Origin: Manduca sexta
Taxonomy: Eukaryota; Arthropoda; Insecta; Lepidoptera; Sphingidae
Reading direction: 5' to 3'
Assembly (NCBI RefSeq): GCF_014839805.1
Contig: NC_051116.1
Coordinates: 3,825,556-3,889,555, forward strand
DNA: 64,000 nt
Shown here: piece by piece, positions 41,971 to 53,737 of the stretch
Layout: each line of letters opens with the position of its first letter
Numbering within the stretch: the stretch's first letter is position 1
The notes under the pieces: generated by a model
Told to the model about the DNA's origin: nothing
Database searches by the model: none
What the model saw: only the letters and a program-made list of their open reading frames with translations
Made by a program: the position numbers and the translations under genes

Positions 41971-42542
41971 CACATCTAACAGAATGCATATGCAATTTAC
42001 GTGAAAATCATATTGACCTTAGGTAGATAGGCGATGGTCCAATCTCAAAGGCAATTATCCGGCCGATAGTGAGATCCACCTGGATAGACTGTTATAGCAA
42101 ACCGTTTAAGATTTACATATTGAGAGAATTTAGATAATGGAATGTAAAGTATTGGCTTTGAAATAGGTTTTAAATGATATATTTAAAGTATAAAGTAATT
42201 ATTTCGCACTTTAATTAATATAATAATAATAATAATAATACTTTTTAATGTATATACACAGATTTCAATGAAATTTGTGGACTTGCGTGATTCCTTTTTC
42301 GTTTATAGAATATTCGCGAAATGGTACCTTTATAATATAGTTTCATTTTAGTTATTTTTAATATCATGTTAAAATGTCGGTGAATTGTTTTAATGAAGTT
42401 TAGCGGAGCTATTTGTTATGTCTTGTACATTTATTTTGTGATACAGTATCTATATCTTAAGAATTTGGTTTAAAAGGCGCAGCCATTGCCTCTTTTGTGT
42501 ATTCGTCTTGTACATTTCTTCCTATGAAGTCATAGGAATAAA
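41971..42542. other. AT-rich, (TAA)n run only
   Basis: A short ATAATAATAATAATAATA run near 42222-42240; nothing else recognised. Confidence 0.4.
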
Positions 42543-42668
42543 AAGTATAGCACTCACAAGTAACGTAGCTACTTATTAGTAAAAGAATTTTCAAAATCGG
42601 TTTAGTATTTCCTGAGATTAACGCGTTCAAACGAACAAACTCTTTAGCTTTATATATTAGTATAAATT
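42543..42668 (+). repeat. Rep-H copy, good match
   Basis: AGTATAGCACTCACAAGTAA, TTTCCTGAGATTAACGCGTT, ending CTTTATATATTAGTATAAAT. Confidence 0.7.
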
Positions 42669-42692
42669 AAGGAAAAATACTCTCACGGTTAG

Positions 42693-42810
42693 AGCACGCA
42701 TTTTGACCATGTGTGTTCCGTCCCATGATGTGATAATGAGCCTATCATCATATCGGGCATAAATTCCAGACTCTGGGCCCACACTGAGCAGAAAAACTCA
42801 ATACCACTTC
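42693..42810 (-). repeat. SINE-B fragment
   Basis: GTGTGTTCCGTCCCATGATG, CCATATCGGGC-like block and CACTGAGCAGAAAAACTC. Confidence 0.75.
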
Positions 42811-43221
42811 AACATACAAAATAATAATACTGAATAAATCACTCATCCAAAATGTTATTTCATAAGGCTCCATAAATAAATTTAAAGCCGAAAATAGACT
42901 TTAATTACAAAGGCTTACCGTTTAAAATACCTTCCATTTATGTGAGATTAAACAGTATTAATTTGGTCCATTTGAAATGGCTTGAATTGATGTGTACCAA
43001 ATATTCAATTATAATGTTAACTTGCTACAGCTCGTGGCTCCGTCCGCATGATAACATTTTTCCGGAATATTAGTCCGGAGTTATATTTTCTGGCGATAAA
43101 ATGGAGCTTATATTTTGAGTTAGACCTCTAGTAATGCATCAGTGAAAACTGCAGTCAATTCCATGCAATACTTTTTGCGTCAAGTGCGTACAAACATATA
43201 GACAAAAATTAAAAAAACTGT

Positions 43222-43336
43222 CGTATTGGCATAATTGTGTTGACTACCGAGGGATAATCGGCAGTCGACATTCTATTAGACTCCACTCCAGTTACCATAA
43301 CGAGTGGGGTCACATTGCCATGTACGTTTCAAAAAA
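43222..43336 (+). repeat. Rep-D 3' fragment
   Basis: TTGGCATAATTGTGTTGACT to a CATGTACGTTTCAAAAAAA tail. Confidence 0.75.
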
Positions 43337-43339
43337 ACA

Positions 43340-43405
43340 AGACGAAATTCGGGTGCACTACTTTCGCCTCTGCCTAACCTCTCGGGGATCGAGGCGTGAG
43401 CTTAT
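43340..43405 (+). repeat. SINE-B 3' fragment
   Basis: TTTCGCCTCTGCCTAACCTC, then TCGGGGATCGAGGCGTGAG. Confidence 0.65.
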
Positions 43406-44565
43406 TTCCTATGTGATCAATCTTGCCTAATCCTATTAGTATGTCAGTGAGTTATAAACACTCATAAGGTAATGGAATAATTAACCATTAAAGCTATGAA
43501 CAACATGTTTATGACAAAGGAAAAATCAATATTCGCCATCCATTGTAGAACAAGGTGTTTTCCATATTATGACACGCTTACAATATACCATGAATTTTTA
43601 TTACGAGATCCTTAGTTGTCAGCGTCAAAGGTTTATTATATGGTATTATAAGTATGAATATTTGTAAAATATATTTTTATTTAGGACTAGCTTTTGAACT
43701 TACTTACGACAACTTCAACACAATATTATCAGCTATTCTTACAATAAGAGAGGTTAGAAATAATAATAATAATAGCAGGCAGATGTTCTTTTGTTCCCTA
43801 ATGGTCCCTTGGGTATTTGGGTATTAATGAGTACAAAAAAAAATTTCTTAACATTTTCGCTTATAACTTTTTTATTTATAGTTCTACGACAAAAGTTACT
43901 AAACCAAAGTTGTAGAGAATTTAATTTGCAACAAAAAGTGTTTATACATTTTTTTTGTCAGATAAATAGTTTAAGAGATACATCGTAAAAACCATTTAAA
44001 CCCCTATTTTCAAGATGGCGGCCGTGGGACAAAGGTGGCGACCCCACAAACTTGGTTTTAGCTTTTAGACTGACCCCCTACACTACAAAAAAATAAAATT
44101 GCGTCCTCTAAAAAACGCAAGGTAAGGCCTAAAAAATGTAACATTTCAATGGACTAAAAACAATTTACAAATAATATCTAATGTAGACTACATTATTACA
44201 AAGAATGCTGGTTATTAACTCGACAACAAAATGGTATATGAAATGTGGAATTTGGCACTGGATATCTCCTTTGACCGCAACCATTGTACCTCGAATTGGA
44301 CTCGAACTAAATAAGTCTTCTTGTGAGTTGTGAAATTTTGTCTGAACAAACTAGAAACAAGTTTATTGTAGTATTTTGTTAATTTGGAATGATATTTGTG
44401 TTTTGAGTTGATAATATGTATGTTTTTTGTGTGATTTTTGTTTGATACGACAGTAGGTGGACTAGCGTATCATGAGCCAGAAATATTGTTGGCGAATTGT
44501 CCATACATTCTCTATGACTACTAGGGGCCTATGCTAGTATCTTTATAAAGTAAATGTTTAAGGTT
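43406..44565. other. Unassigned; contains a mixed-composition block
   Basis: At about 43780-44160 the sequence changes character (GTTGTAGAGAATTTAATTTG, CAAGATGGCGGCCGTGGGAC, AAAACGCAAGGTAAGGCCT). It reads like a transposon, but no inverted ends, tail or protein were seen. The rest is AT-rich. Confidence 0.35.
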
Positions 44566-44580
44566 TTGCCCGCGTAAAAG

Positions 44581-44902
44581 CGGCGATAGCCTAGTTGGGT
44601 GTGGAACGGACTGCCGAGACGAATGTCCGCAGGTTCAAATCCCAAGGGCACACACCTCTGGCTTTTCTAAAAAATCATGTGTGTATTCTTTGTGAATTTA
44701 TCGTTCGCTTTAACGGTGAAGGAAAACATCGTGAGGAAACCTGCACATCCGAGAAGTTCTCTATAGGAATTTCGAAGGTGTGTGAAGTCTACCAATCCGC
44801 ACTAGGCCAGCGTGGTGGACTAAGGCCTAATCCCTCTCAGTAGTAGAGGAGGCCCGTGCTCAGCAGTGGGCAAGTATATAATACAGGGCTGGTATTATTA
44901 TA
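44581..44902 (+). repeat. SINE-A, full-length young copy with 15-bp target duplication
   Basis: tRNA-like head: box A TAGCCTAGTTGG at 44587-44598 and box B GGTTCAAATCC at 44632-44642, then a body of about 230 bp and a tail ending GGGCTGGTATTATTATA. Flanked by TTGCCCGCGTAAAAG at 44566-44580 and 44903-44917. It interrupts a Rep-G copy. An 82-codon frame inside it is nearly identical to one in the 50736-51065 copy, but it is SINE sequence, not a gene. Confidence 0.95.
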
Positions 44903-45100
44903 TTGCCCGCGTAAAAGAGTTTTCCGTAATAAAAGTCCCGCTATATATTTTTCCGGGATAGAAAATAGCCTATCCTTCCCAGTTTTTCAAACTATCTCGA
45001 TACTAAATTTCATCGCAATTCGTTGGGTGGTTTTTGAGTTTCTTGGTTTCAGACAGGCAGACAGAAGCGTTGGGGGACTTTGTTTTATAATATATGTTTG
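44903..45100 (-). repeat. Rep-G copy
   Basis: Reverse orientation: TTGCCCGCGTAAAAGAG, TATATTTTTCCGGGATAG, ending GGGACTTTGTTTTATAATAT. Confidence 0.7.
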
Positions 45101-45229
45101 TTGATTTTTTAAGGGAAACAATTCCGTCATAATTTATTGTTATGTAACTTAAATAGTTTACGCATCGCACGCGAAAGAATCTCCCAAATGGAAAAAAATC
45201 CCCGTTTTTGCAACATTTTTCATTGATGT

Positions 45230-45385
45230 TTCGTTCTAGTCAAAGCGTTATGTTATACAGCCTATAGTCTTCCTCGAAAAATGGGCTATCCAACACTAAA
45301 ATAATTTTTCAATTCGAACCAGTAGTTTCTGACATTAACGAGTTCAAACAAACAAACTCTACAGCTGTATATAATAGTATAGAGT
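45230..45385 (+). repeat. Rep-H copy
   Basis: AGTAGTTTCTGACATTAACG then AGTTCAAACAAACAAACTC, ending ATAATAGTATAGA. Confidence 0.6.
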
Positions 45386-45679
45386 ATAGATAAACAAGAA
45401 ATATAATGAGTGCATCGGAGTGTTTTGGTGCAACTGTGTATATTCTGTTATAAACTTAGATCGTTGCAGAAATATGCGAGTGTCATTGCCTTGAAGCGCC
45501 TTTAAAATATTTCTAGTACTTTACGACAGTCATAAAAATGCTAGCCAGAAATCGACGGCACATTGTGTAATGGGTTTAACAAATGATTTACGCTGAGAAA
45601 TTCCTTTGCACTATTTTTAAAGCAAAGCTGCAAAAATATTTGTCTGCCGATTGATACATTCGACTGTGTTTTTTTGTAT

Positions 45680-45900
45680 TAGACCACGCAAGGACCGGGG
45701 GAAATTAATGGGATAATGGAATCTCCCGGCATAGCGACTGTCCTAGAAAGTTGGGAGAGGATATCTGGGGATGAAAGTGTAGAGGAAGGAAAGGAACTCT
45801 TTAAGAATGGGAGGAGGGGATAAGGTCAGCAAAATGTTCATGAGCCAACCTAGGCTTCAATGTGAATTGGCAACCATGAGGTATACATACTTCTAAGGTT
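45680..45900 (+). repeat. Rep-E copy
   Basis: GGGAGAGGATATCTGGGGAT, GAATGGGAGGAGGGGATAAG, GAATTGGCAACCATGAGGTA. Confidence 0.65.
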
Positions 45901-46547
45901 TGTTTCTAGTCGGTGGCAGTAATCCACATTAACCTATCTCAATCTACCAAAGAAATGTCACATTTTTTATTCGGTTGTATCAAAAAGTTTTATAATTACG
46001 TCAAACAAATAACATGTTTGATCAATTCATTAAATTTACTAAGTCGACGAAAATTATAATAGTTTTAATCAGTTTAAGCCTTGTTAAACATGCACGAGAG
46101 TTTGAAACTGTGAAAAAATTTAAAGAAAATGTCGTTGAACTGCCCTGAACTTAACAATATAGCTTTTATTCGCCGCTGTGCCTGCGTAAAAGTTTTTTAT
46201 GTTAAATAATTGATTATTAAATATTTCTTATGTTTATGCGAATGGTAGGCATCGATATAAAATTATTCTTTAAAGTATTCGAAACCGAAGAAGGCTTAGT
46301 TTTATTTGAATAATTTATTATTATTCATACGTAAAAACATTGGACGCCATTTTTTTCTCTTTATTTTCATCAAACGCTGAAACTGAAGCCGAAATTTAAC
46401 GTTTCTAAATTTCTTCCTATACAAACAAGTTAACGTCAAAAAGATTTGAATAAGTTTTTACAACCATCATGACTAATCCCAGGTATATGGAATCTAATGT
46501 CTGGATTTTTGTTATAAAAACCCTGACATAATTATTTTATTATTTGT
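45901..46547. other. No recognised feature
   Basis: AT-rich; no exon or repeat match seen. Confidence 0.35.
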
Positions 46548-46790
46548 AGGTAGTATATTATATATCCGCCCGGTTAGCGACCACCGTACGCAAGGTGTTA
46601 AAACCCGGCATAGTGCCACACGTGACTTGCGTTCCGGGATCAGCCTGTGTATATACAGTTCCAACAGGCCGGCATAATTGTGTCGACTGTCGAGTGGTTA
46701 TCATCTCTCGTCAGTCGAAATTCTAATGAACTTACTTCTTTTACCATCAGGTGCTGGTCACTTTGTCGTGGCCGCATAATCAAAACTGTC
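46548..46790 (+). repeat. Rep-D copy, near full length
   Basis: GGTAGTATATTATATATCCG to CACTTTGTCGTGGCCGCATA. Confidence 0.8.
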
Positions 46791-46835
46791 GCTGAACTGT
46801 TACAATTATTCCACGTAAATGTGTCGTTCCATCAA

Positions 46836-47030
46836 CCTGTGCATATCCGGTTCCAACAAGCCGGCATAATTGTATAATATGTCGACTGACGATAAGTAAC
46901 CATCTTATGTCAGTCATAATTGTGTAGTATGTTGAGAGGTAATCATCTCATGTCAGTCGTAATTCTTTTGGACCTCACTTCACTTATTATGAGATGCAGT
47001 GGCGTCAACTTGTGTCCGTATAAAAAAAAG
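46836..47030 (+). repeat. Second Rep-D copy, 5'-truncated, with internal duplication
   Basis: Starts CTGTGCATATCCGGTTCC. The unit GTAATCATCT...GTCAGTC is present twice (about 46888 and 46930). Ends CCGTATAAAAAAAAGG. Same direction as the copy just before it. Confidence 0.75.
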
Positions 47031-47377
47031 GCCCGACTTGAAAATCGAACCCAGGTCACACCCGTACATCCACGAGACCATAAAGACGTCAGATGAAGGC
47101 TATAGTATACAGACATAAATAACTCACCTACAGACATAAATAAGTAATGTCGAGTACGCCGAGACAATAGTAGTGGTTGCATTGGCTTGCTAAATAATTA
47201 ATGAAAGCTTTCGTAAGAAATCGGTAAAAGTCAACGCTTGCTCTTGCGCATTAATTTCAATGAGAATGGAAAATTACGCAACTTGTATTCGTTTTAGTTA
47301 ATGTATAAAACTGCTTTGAGACTAAAGAGAATTTGGGTAAAGTATAATACTCCTAGGTGCACTGGTACAAAGTACTT

Positions 47378-47693
47378 TTACTGGTGGTAGGTCTCTCATA
47401 TGTGAGTGTCCGCCTGGGTAGGTACCACCGCAATGTCTATTTATGTTGTCAAGCAGCAGTGTGTCATTGTTGTGGCCTAGTTTGAAGGACATTGTACCAA
47501 TATAACTACTGGACATAAGACTTAATATCTCATGTCTCAGGATGGCGAGGATTCAAGTATAGTTTGGTATCCCACTGCGTTGTGTTATGTTGTGTTGGAT
47601 GGTGTATAATATACTGTGTATGGATGGTCGTATCGATTATCACCAGGCGAACGGCAACCTTATCTCGTCATTCAAGTAGCGACAAAAAAAAAA
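47378..47693 (+). repeat. Rep-C sense copy, near full length
   Basis: ACTGGTGGTAGGTCTCTCAT to TCATTCAAGTAGCGACAAAA. Confidence 0.83.
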
Positions 47694-47697
47694 ACAT

Positions 47698-47805
47698 AAA
47701 TTCACGCCTTCTATCTTCAAAAGGGTTACAGGCGTAACTATTGCACCTACTTTTCGTTGTGTGTTTTTTATCCCATGATGTGATAAGGGGTGTCTATTGC
47801 CACAC
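47698..47805 (-). repeat. SINE-B fragment
   Basis: TTCACGCCTTCTATCTTCAA, then TTTATCCCATGATGTGATAA; inserted right at the Rep-C tail. Confidence 0.65.
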
Positions 47806-47982
47806 CAACGTAATTAAGGAATAATGGATTATATTACTATGAATTCTTGTAATATTTTTGTGGAACGGTAAATTATTTATATTCCACAGAGTAAGTATAG
47901 TTTTATATATTCGGAAAAACACATCGAGTTACAGAATGTGAAACAATACTCGGTAGAAATTTTTTATTAGGTAGAGAATGAT

Positions 47983-48075
47983 TCCCCCGGCAGTCGTCAC
48001 TATTATGCCGGCCTGATTTTTTTGTCGCGAGCCCTTATAGGCCTCAATATGAGTTAGCAACCATGATGCAAAAAA
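47983..48075. repeat. Rep-D and Rep-E fragments joined
   Basis: GGCAGTCGTCACTATTATGC then CGGCCTGA (Rep-D, minus), next GAGCCCTTATAGGCCTCAAT (Rep-E, plus). Confidence 0.55.
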
Positions 48076-48555
48076 AGTACATTATATAAATACAAATTAC
48101 AAAATTATTTAGATACTCAAAAATTGTACATCAGTTATACGCATACCTCGCGCATTTACAAAAATATGCGAAACAGATACCATCGTGGCTCAAGACCATG
48201 AAGTTAGAAAAAATGGAGGCGGCAAGAATACTTGAAGACATTGTATTTGTTGTCTCACTCTTTAAAGATGAAATTCTATCTATCTATTTATGAAATAGAA
48301 ATTAAATATGTCTTTGTCTTTTATTATCAAAATCAATGATGCGATGAGTAAGTCGCTTAGCTGATGGTACGAGATACCAATATCCATATAGAGAAGTAAT
48401 AATTTGAATTAAAATTAAAAGACATGGAATTGCAATGCATTCGTCACTCTAATATATAAGATGTTACGTCTCATAATGCCTAGCTTTAACATTGGTTACA
48501 ATGTCCTTCGAATCCAAACACAAAAGACTAAAACAATGTTGCTTTGCAGAAATAG

Positions 48556-48735
48556 GCATAGCCACAGAGACTTTCCCGCCCTCACACCCACCACTACAAC
48601 TCCTGTTAGCCAGGATCAGCAGTGGCATTGTATGACACCGAGCAGTGAAGCTCGGCGAGTCTCAGGGAAAACTAATTTGTCTTTATCCCGCAACGAAATT
48701 AATCAAATAGAAAGGTAGGGAGGAGTTGGAGCATT
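48556..48735 (+). repeat. Rep-R copy 1
   Basis: GCCAGGATCAGCAGTGGCA, CTCGGCGAGTCTCAGGG and CGCAACGAAATTAATCAAAT; well-conserved partner at 54462-54628 in the same orientation. Confidence 0.75.
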
Positions 48736-48763
48736 ACTGTAGCCTGGATTTCGCATAAAAGAG

Positions 48764-49140
48764 ACTTACCCAACGGTGGCGTAAGGGTCCATATAACCCT
48801 ATTTGCCTGCCTATTTTTTTTATAGCTTTGTTTGAAGAGACGAGTATGCCGTTCGCCTCGTGGTAAGCGATACGACCGCGCATAAACAGTACAAACACCA
48901 TCCAACACCTTGAATTACAAAGTATTGTTTGGTATTCCACTACGCTCGCCATCCTGAGACATATGTTAAGACTTATTATGTCCAGTAGTTACACTGGCTA
49001 CAATGTCCTTCAAATCGGAACACAATGTTACTACATTATGTAGAATCTAATTGTCATTAGAACGATTTGTAGATCCCATTTATGCATATTAGTACCTATA
49101 AGTTGTGTCGGGTTTCGGAAAATTTCAACCTTCGCCATTG
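48764..49140 (+). repeat. Rep-M copy, split by Rep-C
   Basis: AAGGGTCCATATAACCC at the left and CATTTATGCATATTAGTACC, TTCAACCTTCGCCATTG at the right match the copy at 13876-14040; the 48812-49035 part is a Rep-C insertion. Confidence 0.6.
48812..49035 (-). repeat. Rep-C inserted into Rep-M
   Basis: TTTTTTTTATAGCTTTGTTTG to GTCCTTCAAATCGGAACACA; 5'-truncated. Confidence 0.78.
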
Positions 49141-49364
49141 CTATTCAATCTTTATATGCAGATGCCGCCTTCATTTTGAATTATAACTTCTTGTAAGCCG
49201 CATGCGAATTTACCGTGTCTTGTAACGACAGAAGTTATTCGCGGTAATATTTTAGTTTTAATAGGGCGTAAGCACGAACGTTGCTTGTTTAGTTTTGTTA
49301 AAAGGTTTAATGACCTTGGATTTAATTATGAACATTGAAATAAAACATGTATAATGTTCATTGC

Positions 49365-49450
49365 TTTGGTTTAGTGGTGGAGTTGTAGGTTGGGAAGTCT
49401 TGGATTCAGATTTGTAGTTAATTTTTCTGTGTTTTTTCCCACTGCTTAAC
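49365..49450 (+). repeat. SINE-P, possible tRNA-derived copy
   Basis: GCTTTGGTTTAGTGGTGGAG and TCTTGGATTCAGATTTG look like worn boxes A and B. Confidence 0.3.
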
Positions 49451-49676
49451 TAGTACTGGACCATAAACACTTTATTGATATTGTGATCGGTAAAATATAT
49501 GTCAATGTATTGTAACTTAAAGTTTAGAAAGATGTTTCAATCTTTGCTAGAAGGATAGGCAGAATCCGCTGAACTTATATGGATGAAACTTTGCACATAG
49601 ACCAATCCTTGAATAAAATTATATTACTACTAGCCTACCTTTTATCTTCAAAAAGTTCATAGCGGGAATATGATCT

Positions 49677-49740
49677 TTATTTATTTATTTATTTATCAGG
49701 CTAGGTTTTCACGCGACCGAAGCCGCGGACAATGAATAGT
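49677..49740. repeat. (TTTA)n run and Rep-G end
   Basis: Five TTTA units, then AGGCTAGGTTTTCACGCGAC and CGAAGCCGCGGAC. Confidence 0.55.
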
Positions 49741-49754
49741 ACCTAAATAGCACG

Positions 49755-49970
49755 CACACACGCATCACGCCTTTATACCGAAGAGTAGGCAGAGGTGTAA
49801 CCAGGGCATCCACTTTTCGCCATGTCTCTCCATCCTTTAATGATATTGGGTTATTGCCATATCAGACACTAATTCCACTTTATGCTGGTTCTGACCAAAA
49901 AAACACAACGGGACATCAGAGCGGTGTCGTATGGCGCACGCAATACTATCCCACCGAAATAATCCACAAC
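49755..49970 (-). repeat. SINE-B copy
   Basis: CGCATCACGCCTTTATACCG to GACATCAGAGCGGTGTCGTA and a degraded head. Confidence 0.8.
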
Positions 49971-50324
49971 GAATATAAGTTAATATACCCTTCAAACTTT
50001 TAGATCAGGGTTGAACTGACATCCTTTTATTTGAATTGAAGTAGTCTCTAGAGATAATTTTTTTGCCCCTGTCTCGGAGTCTCGATATTAGTTTGGCACT
50101 TTAGTGTTTCAGAAAGTTTAGGACAGGTCACTACGTCTGCAGAGGTCACTTGGTTGGCTTTGAATTTTTGCTTTACCACTGGACCTGGCGGTTATTGCGC
50201 GTATCCGTTGAATAAACCGTACTATCTCATGATATTTTCATATGACAAGCCAATCATCTCCTCGTATAGGGTTGCGATGTTCCTAAAAGATTTAATGTAT
50301 TTTTCATTCATTGAACTTGACTGC

Positions 50325-50485
50325 TTCAGTAGCGTAGTTTATTGCTTGCGCGGTACGGTCCCGGGTTTGAATCCCGGCTCGGTTAGTGATATTGGGATTT
50401 TCTACTGTCAGCTTGGAGTCTGGAATTTGTGGTTGTTATGGCGATTGGCTCGCCCCTTATCACATCATGAGACGTAACACGCAAC
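50325..50485 (+). repeat. SINE-B sense copy, 3'-truncated
   Basis: Head with GTAGCGTAGTTTATTGC and box B GGGTTTGAATCCCGG, body to CATCATGAGACGTAACACG. Confidence 0.8.
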
Positions 50486-50515
50486 AACACATATGGTGAC
50501 AAATGGCATATTTTT

Positions 50516-50645
50516 TCAGGCCGGCATAATTGTGTCGACTGCCGAGGGGTAATCATCTCTCGTTCGTCGACATTCTATTTGACCTCACTCCACTTACAAT
50601 CAGATGCAGTGGGGATCACTTTACTGTGCCAATATAAAAAAAATC
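50516..50645 (+). repeat. Rep-D 3' part
   Basis: CAGGCCGGCATAATTGTGTC to CCAATATAAAAAAAATC. Confidence 0.8.
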
Positions 50646-50735
50646 AAAACATTATCTACCACGTAGCAATATTAATGTCCTTAATCTGGTTAAATTCTCT
50701 TTTGCATATTCCGCATCATTTCCTCCAACGAGGTA

Positions 50736-51065
50736 TAATATAATAATAATAATATCAGCCCTGTATTATATACTTGCCCACAGCTGGGCACGGCCCTTTA
50801 CTACTGAGGGGGATTAGGCCTTAGTCGACCACGCTGGCCTAGTGCGGATTGGTAGACTTCACATACCTTCGAAATTCCTATAGAGAACTTCTCAGATGTG
50901 CAGGTTTCCTCACGATGTTTTCCTTCACCGTTAAAGCGAACGATAAATTCACAAAGAATACACACATGATTTTTTAGAAAAGTCAGAGGTGTGTGCCCTT
51001 GGGATTTGAACCTGCGGACATTCGTCTCGGCAGTCCGTTCCACACCCAACTAGGCTATCGCCGCT
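50736..51065 (-). repeat. SINE-A, full-length young copy with 12-bp target duplication
   Basis: Flanked by TCCAACGAGGTA at 50724-50735 and 51066-51077. Tail (TAA)n, head GGCTATCGCCGCT. The shared 82-codon shadow frame differs from the 44581 copy at only three residues. Confidence 0.95.
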
Positions 51066-51189
51066 TCCAACGAGGTACTCTTTCAAAATTAATTTTCCTT
51101 AACATTATCATTTCAGATTAACTTCGGGACCTTCTTGGAAAATTATTTTGAATCGGCTGTTTTAAATATTTTATTTGTGGTCGTTATCA

Positions 51190-51290
51190 ATTTCCTGTTA
51201 TATACTGTCCCACTGCTGGGCACGGCCCTTTACTACTGAGGGGGATTAGGCCTTAGTCCACCTGGCCTAGTGCAGGTTAGTAGACTTTAC
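51190..51290 (-). repeat. SINE-A fragment
   Basis: TATATACTGTCCCACTGCTG to GTGCAGGTTAGTAGAC. Confidence 0.75.
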
Positions 51291-51399
51291 ATTTTAGACT
51301 TTGTTCCTTCCGACTCTAAGCTCTTAGCAATAAACATCATCTCACTTTTTGCCATAAAAGGCAATCCTTTAAAAGTATAAGTATACTTAATAAAAAATC

Positions 51400-51722
51400 A
51401 TACCGCCTTCAAAAACCACTAAAAACTAAAAAATCATTTAACGTTACATACTGGTTATCAATTTTGGAGTCGGTGCCTAATAAAAAATAAACAGTGATTT
51501 CGTACATTTGTTCATGTATTTATCTAGCTTAACTAGCAGTTTTAATGACTAATGTTTATTTTTTTTCAACAAAAATGAAATTTATATGGGACCACACAAA
51601 AAACACCAGCTTTCATTTCAAGAATCATCAAAATCGGTTCACCCAGTCAAAAGTTCTGAGGTAACCAAAATAAAAAAATCAGTCGAATTGAGAACCTCAT
51701 CTTTTTCGAAGTCGGTTTAAAA
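51400..51722 (+). repeat. Rep-S copy
   Basis: CATCAAAATCGGTTCACCCA, AGTCGAATTGAGAACCTC, TTTTTCGAAGTCGGTTT. I know this ending as very common in lepidopteran DNA. Related to 56260-56515. Confidence 0.55.
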
Positions 51723-51772
51723 GTATTTTACTCGCAATAAGAATTTTATTTATCTTTTAAAAGTTTAAACAA

Positions 51773-51900
51773 TGGCTATAAAGTTGCCTGTAGCCAGAAA
51801 TGCAATATCGTTTAGCAAAGTTTTCCAATCAAACGGAAGGTCAGTGAAGTGGTCTAAAGGAATGAGAAAGGGGTTAAATATAACTCGTAATTATTAAATA
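51773..51900 (+). repeat. Repeat shared with 14241-14400
   Basis: Encodes ARNAISF and SVKWSKGM-like segments also seen in the other copy; both are followed by a Rep-H or Rep-G-like block. Confidence 0.45.
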
Positions 51901-51939
51901 ACCTTTTTAAATTATTAACTAGTGACACGCCCCGGCTGT

Positions 51940-52150
51940 GCATGGGTAACAATAATTATCTATACTAATATTATAAAGAGGAAGTTTGTAGGTTTGTTGA
52001 AACTAATATCTGGAACTTCTGAACCAATTATGAAAATTCTGTCATAGAAAGCTATATTAGTCCAGAGTGGTATAGATTTTTATCCCTGAGAAAATATTTA
52101 CAACGAAAATACTTTTACATGCAGACGGAGACGCGGGTAATAGCTAGTAA
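51940..52150 (+). repeat. Rep-G/Rep-H-like copy
   Basis: ATACTAATATTATAAAGAGG start, ATCTGGAACTTCTGAACCAA, ending GACGCGGGTAATAGCTAGT. Confidence 0.5.
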
Positions 52151-52499
52151 TCTATATTCAGATGATTTCTGGTGGTCATCGCAAGTTTATCTGATAATTC
52201 ATAAATTTATTTGATTTTTTGTACATTTTTTCACAAAAAAGTGGCTACATGGAACCGTCCAAAATAACCAGATGATTTAAAAAAATACGAAATATTTTTG
52301 TACATTTCAAAGACCGCACCCCTCAAATAAAAATTTAAAATTCATCTCAAAGATAGGGTACATCAAAGGGAGACATTGCATTATGATTAATATTCTAATT
52401 TTGCATGTTCATCGGTTGGATAAAGGCGTGTCTACACTATAATAGACTATACGTTTTATAGAATACTTTTAACTTAATAAATTAAGAACGGTAAAATTG

Positions 52500-52788
52500 A
52501 ATTGAGATGAATGGACGTTCAAAACACAAGGGCACGCACCTCTGACTATTCTAAAGTTATATGTGTATTCTTAGTGAATTATCGCTTGCTTTAACGGTGA
52601 AGGAAAACATCGCGAGGAAACCTGCATACCTGAGTAATTCTCTATAGGAATTTTGAGGGTGTGTGAAGTCTACCAATCTGCATTAGGCCAGCGCGGTGGA
52701 CTTCGGTCTAATCCTTCTCAGTAGTAAAGGTGGCCCGAGTTCAACAATGGGACAATATGTAATACAGGGGTGATATATGGTAAAATTT
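52500..52788 (+). repeat. SINE-A sense copy, head lost
   Basis: CAAGGGCACGCACCTCTGAC to GTAATACAGGGGTGATAT. Confidence 0.8.
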
Positions 52789-53733
52789 GAAAACATTTAA
52801 AAATAGAACTTTATTGCCGTTATAGTATTATGTTTTATACAGAAAAATATTCAATTTGCCAAATTCGACGAGTATTAAAGTGTTTCTTTTTGGTCTCTTT
52901 GATTAAAAACTTGAAATTATTTAGGTATATTGTATTATTGTAAACATAAATATTTTGATTCAAGGAACGAAGCTAAAAAAAATCTATGCAGTAGTTTCGC
53001 GCCACGGACACTTATAGTGAACATACAGAGTTAACTAACAAAATTCATTTTGAAGTTGCAAAACCATGTGTTGTGTATGCAGCCTTACAAAAAGTTAGGG
53101 CTCGCTTCCCTGGCACTTAATTAAATGGAAGAGCGACACGCGCACCGCAAGCTCTAAACTTAAATTGCCTAAAATGTTATTACGTATAGGTTATTAGCCT
53201 CTTTTGACAAAATAGAATGATCAAGTAACAACGTAAGTTTCAATTAGTGTCGTATTGTTAATTTATTAGGGTCTACAATTATTCCACATTTATGTTAGAA
53301 ATATGTTATTTTTAAAGCAAAGGGCGAACAATTAATTTACATTATGGTAAGTGATAACCGCTGTCCAAGAATGCCTGGATAGTTAGTTGTGAACTTAAAA
53401 AGATGTTTAAAATAAAAAAAAAAGAAATAGACAAAGAACTATTTTCTTACATCCGATGTAAACTTTTTTAAATTCGTCTTTTTTTTCTTATTTTCATAAA
53501 AAGAACACAATTCCTTTCAACCTTCATCTCTCCTGAACAAATTATTTTTTTTTATCGTAAGCCAGTGTTATGTTATTCTGAAATTCACCAAATTAATTTT
53601 AGTTATTGATCTTTTCTTAAGTTTGTTTTTATTTTTATACAAGCCAGTATTCATGATTATTTATTCGCTGAATTATATTCAGTAACATTTTGCAAACTTT
53701 CCATATTGTTTCTATACGTGTTTCGGAGAAACA
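52789..53733. other. No recognised feature
   Basis: AT-rich sequence without exon or repeat signals. Confidence 0.4.
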
Positions 53734-53737
53734 TTAA

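Noticed and set aside
44595..44843. 82-codon frame with an almost identical partner at 50801-51049
   Set aside because: Both coincide with SINE-A copies with target duplications; the similarity is due to recent transposition, not protein conservation.
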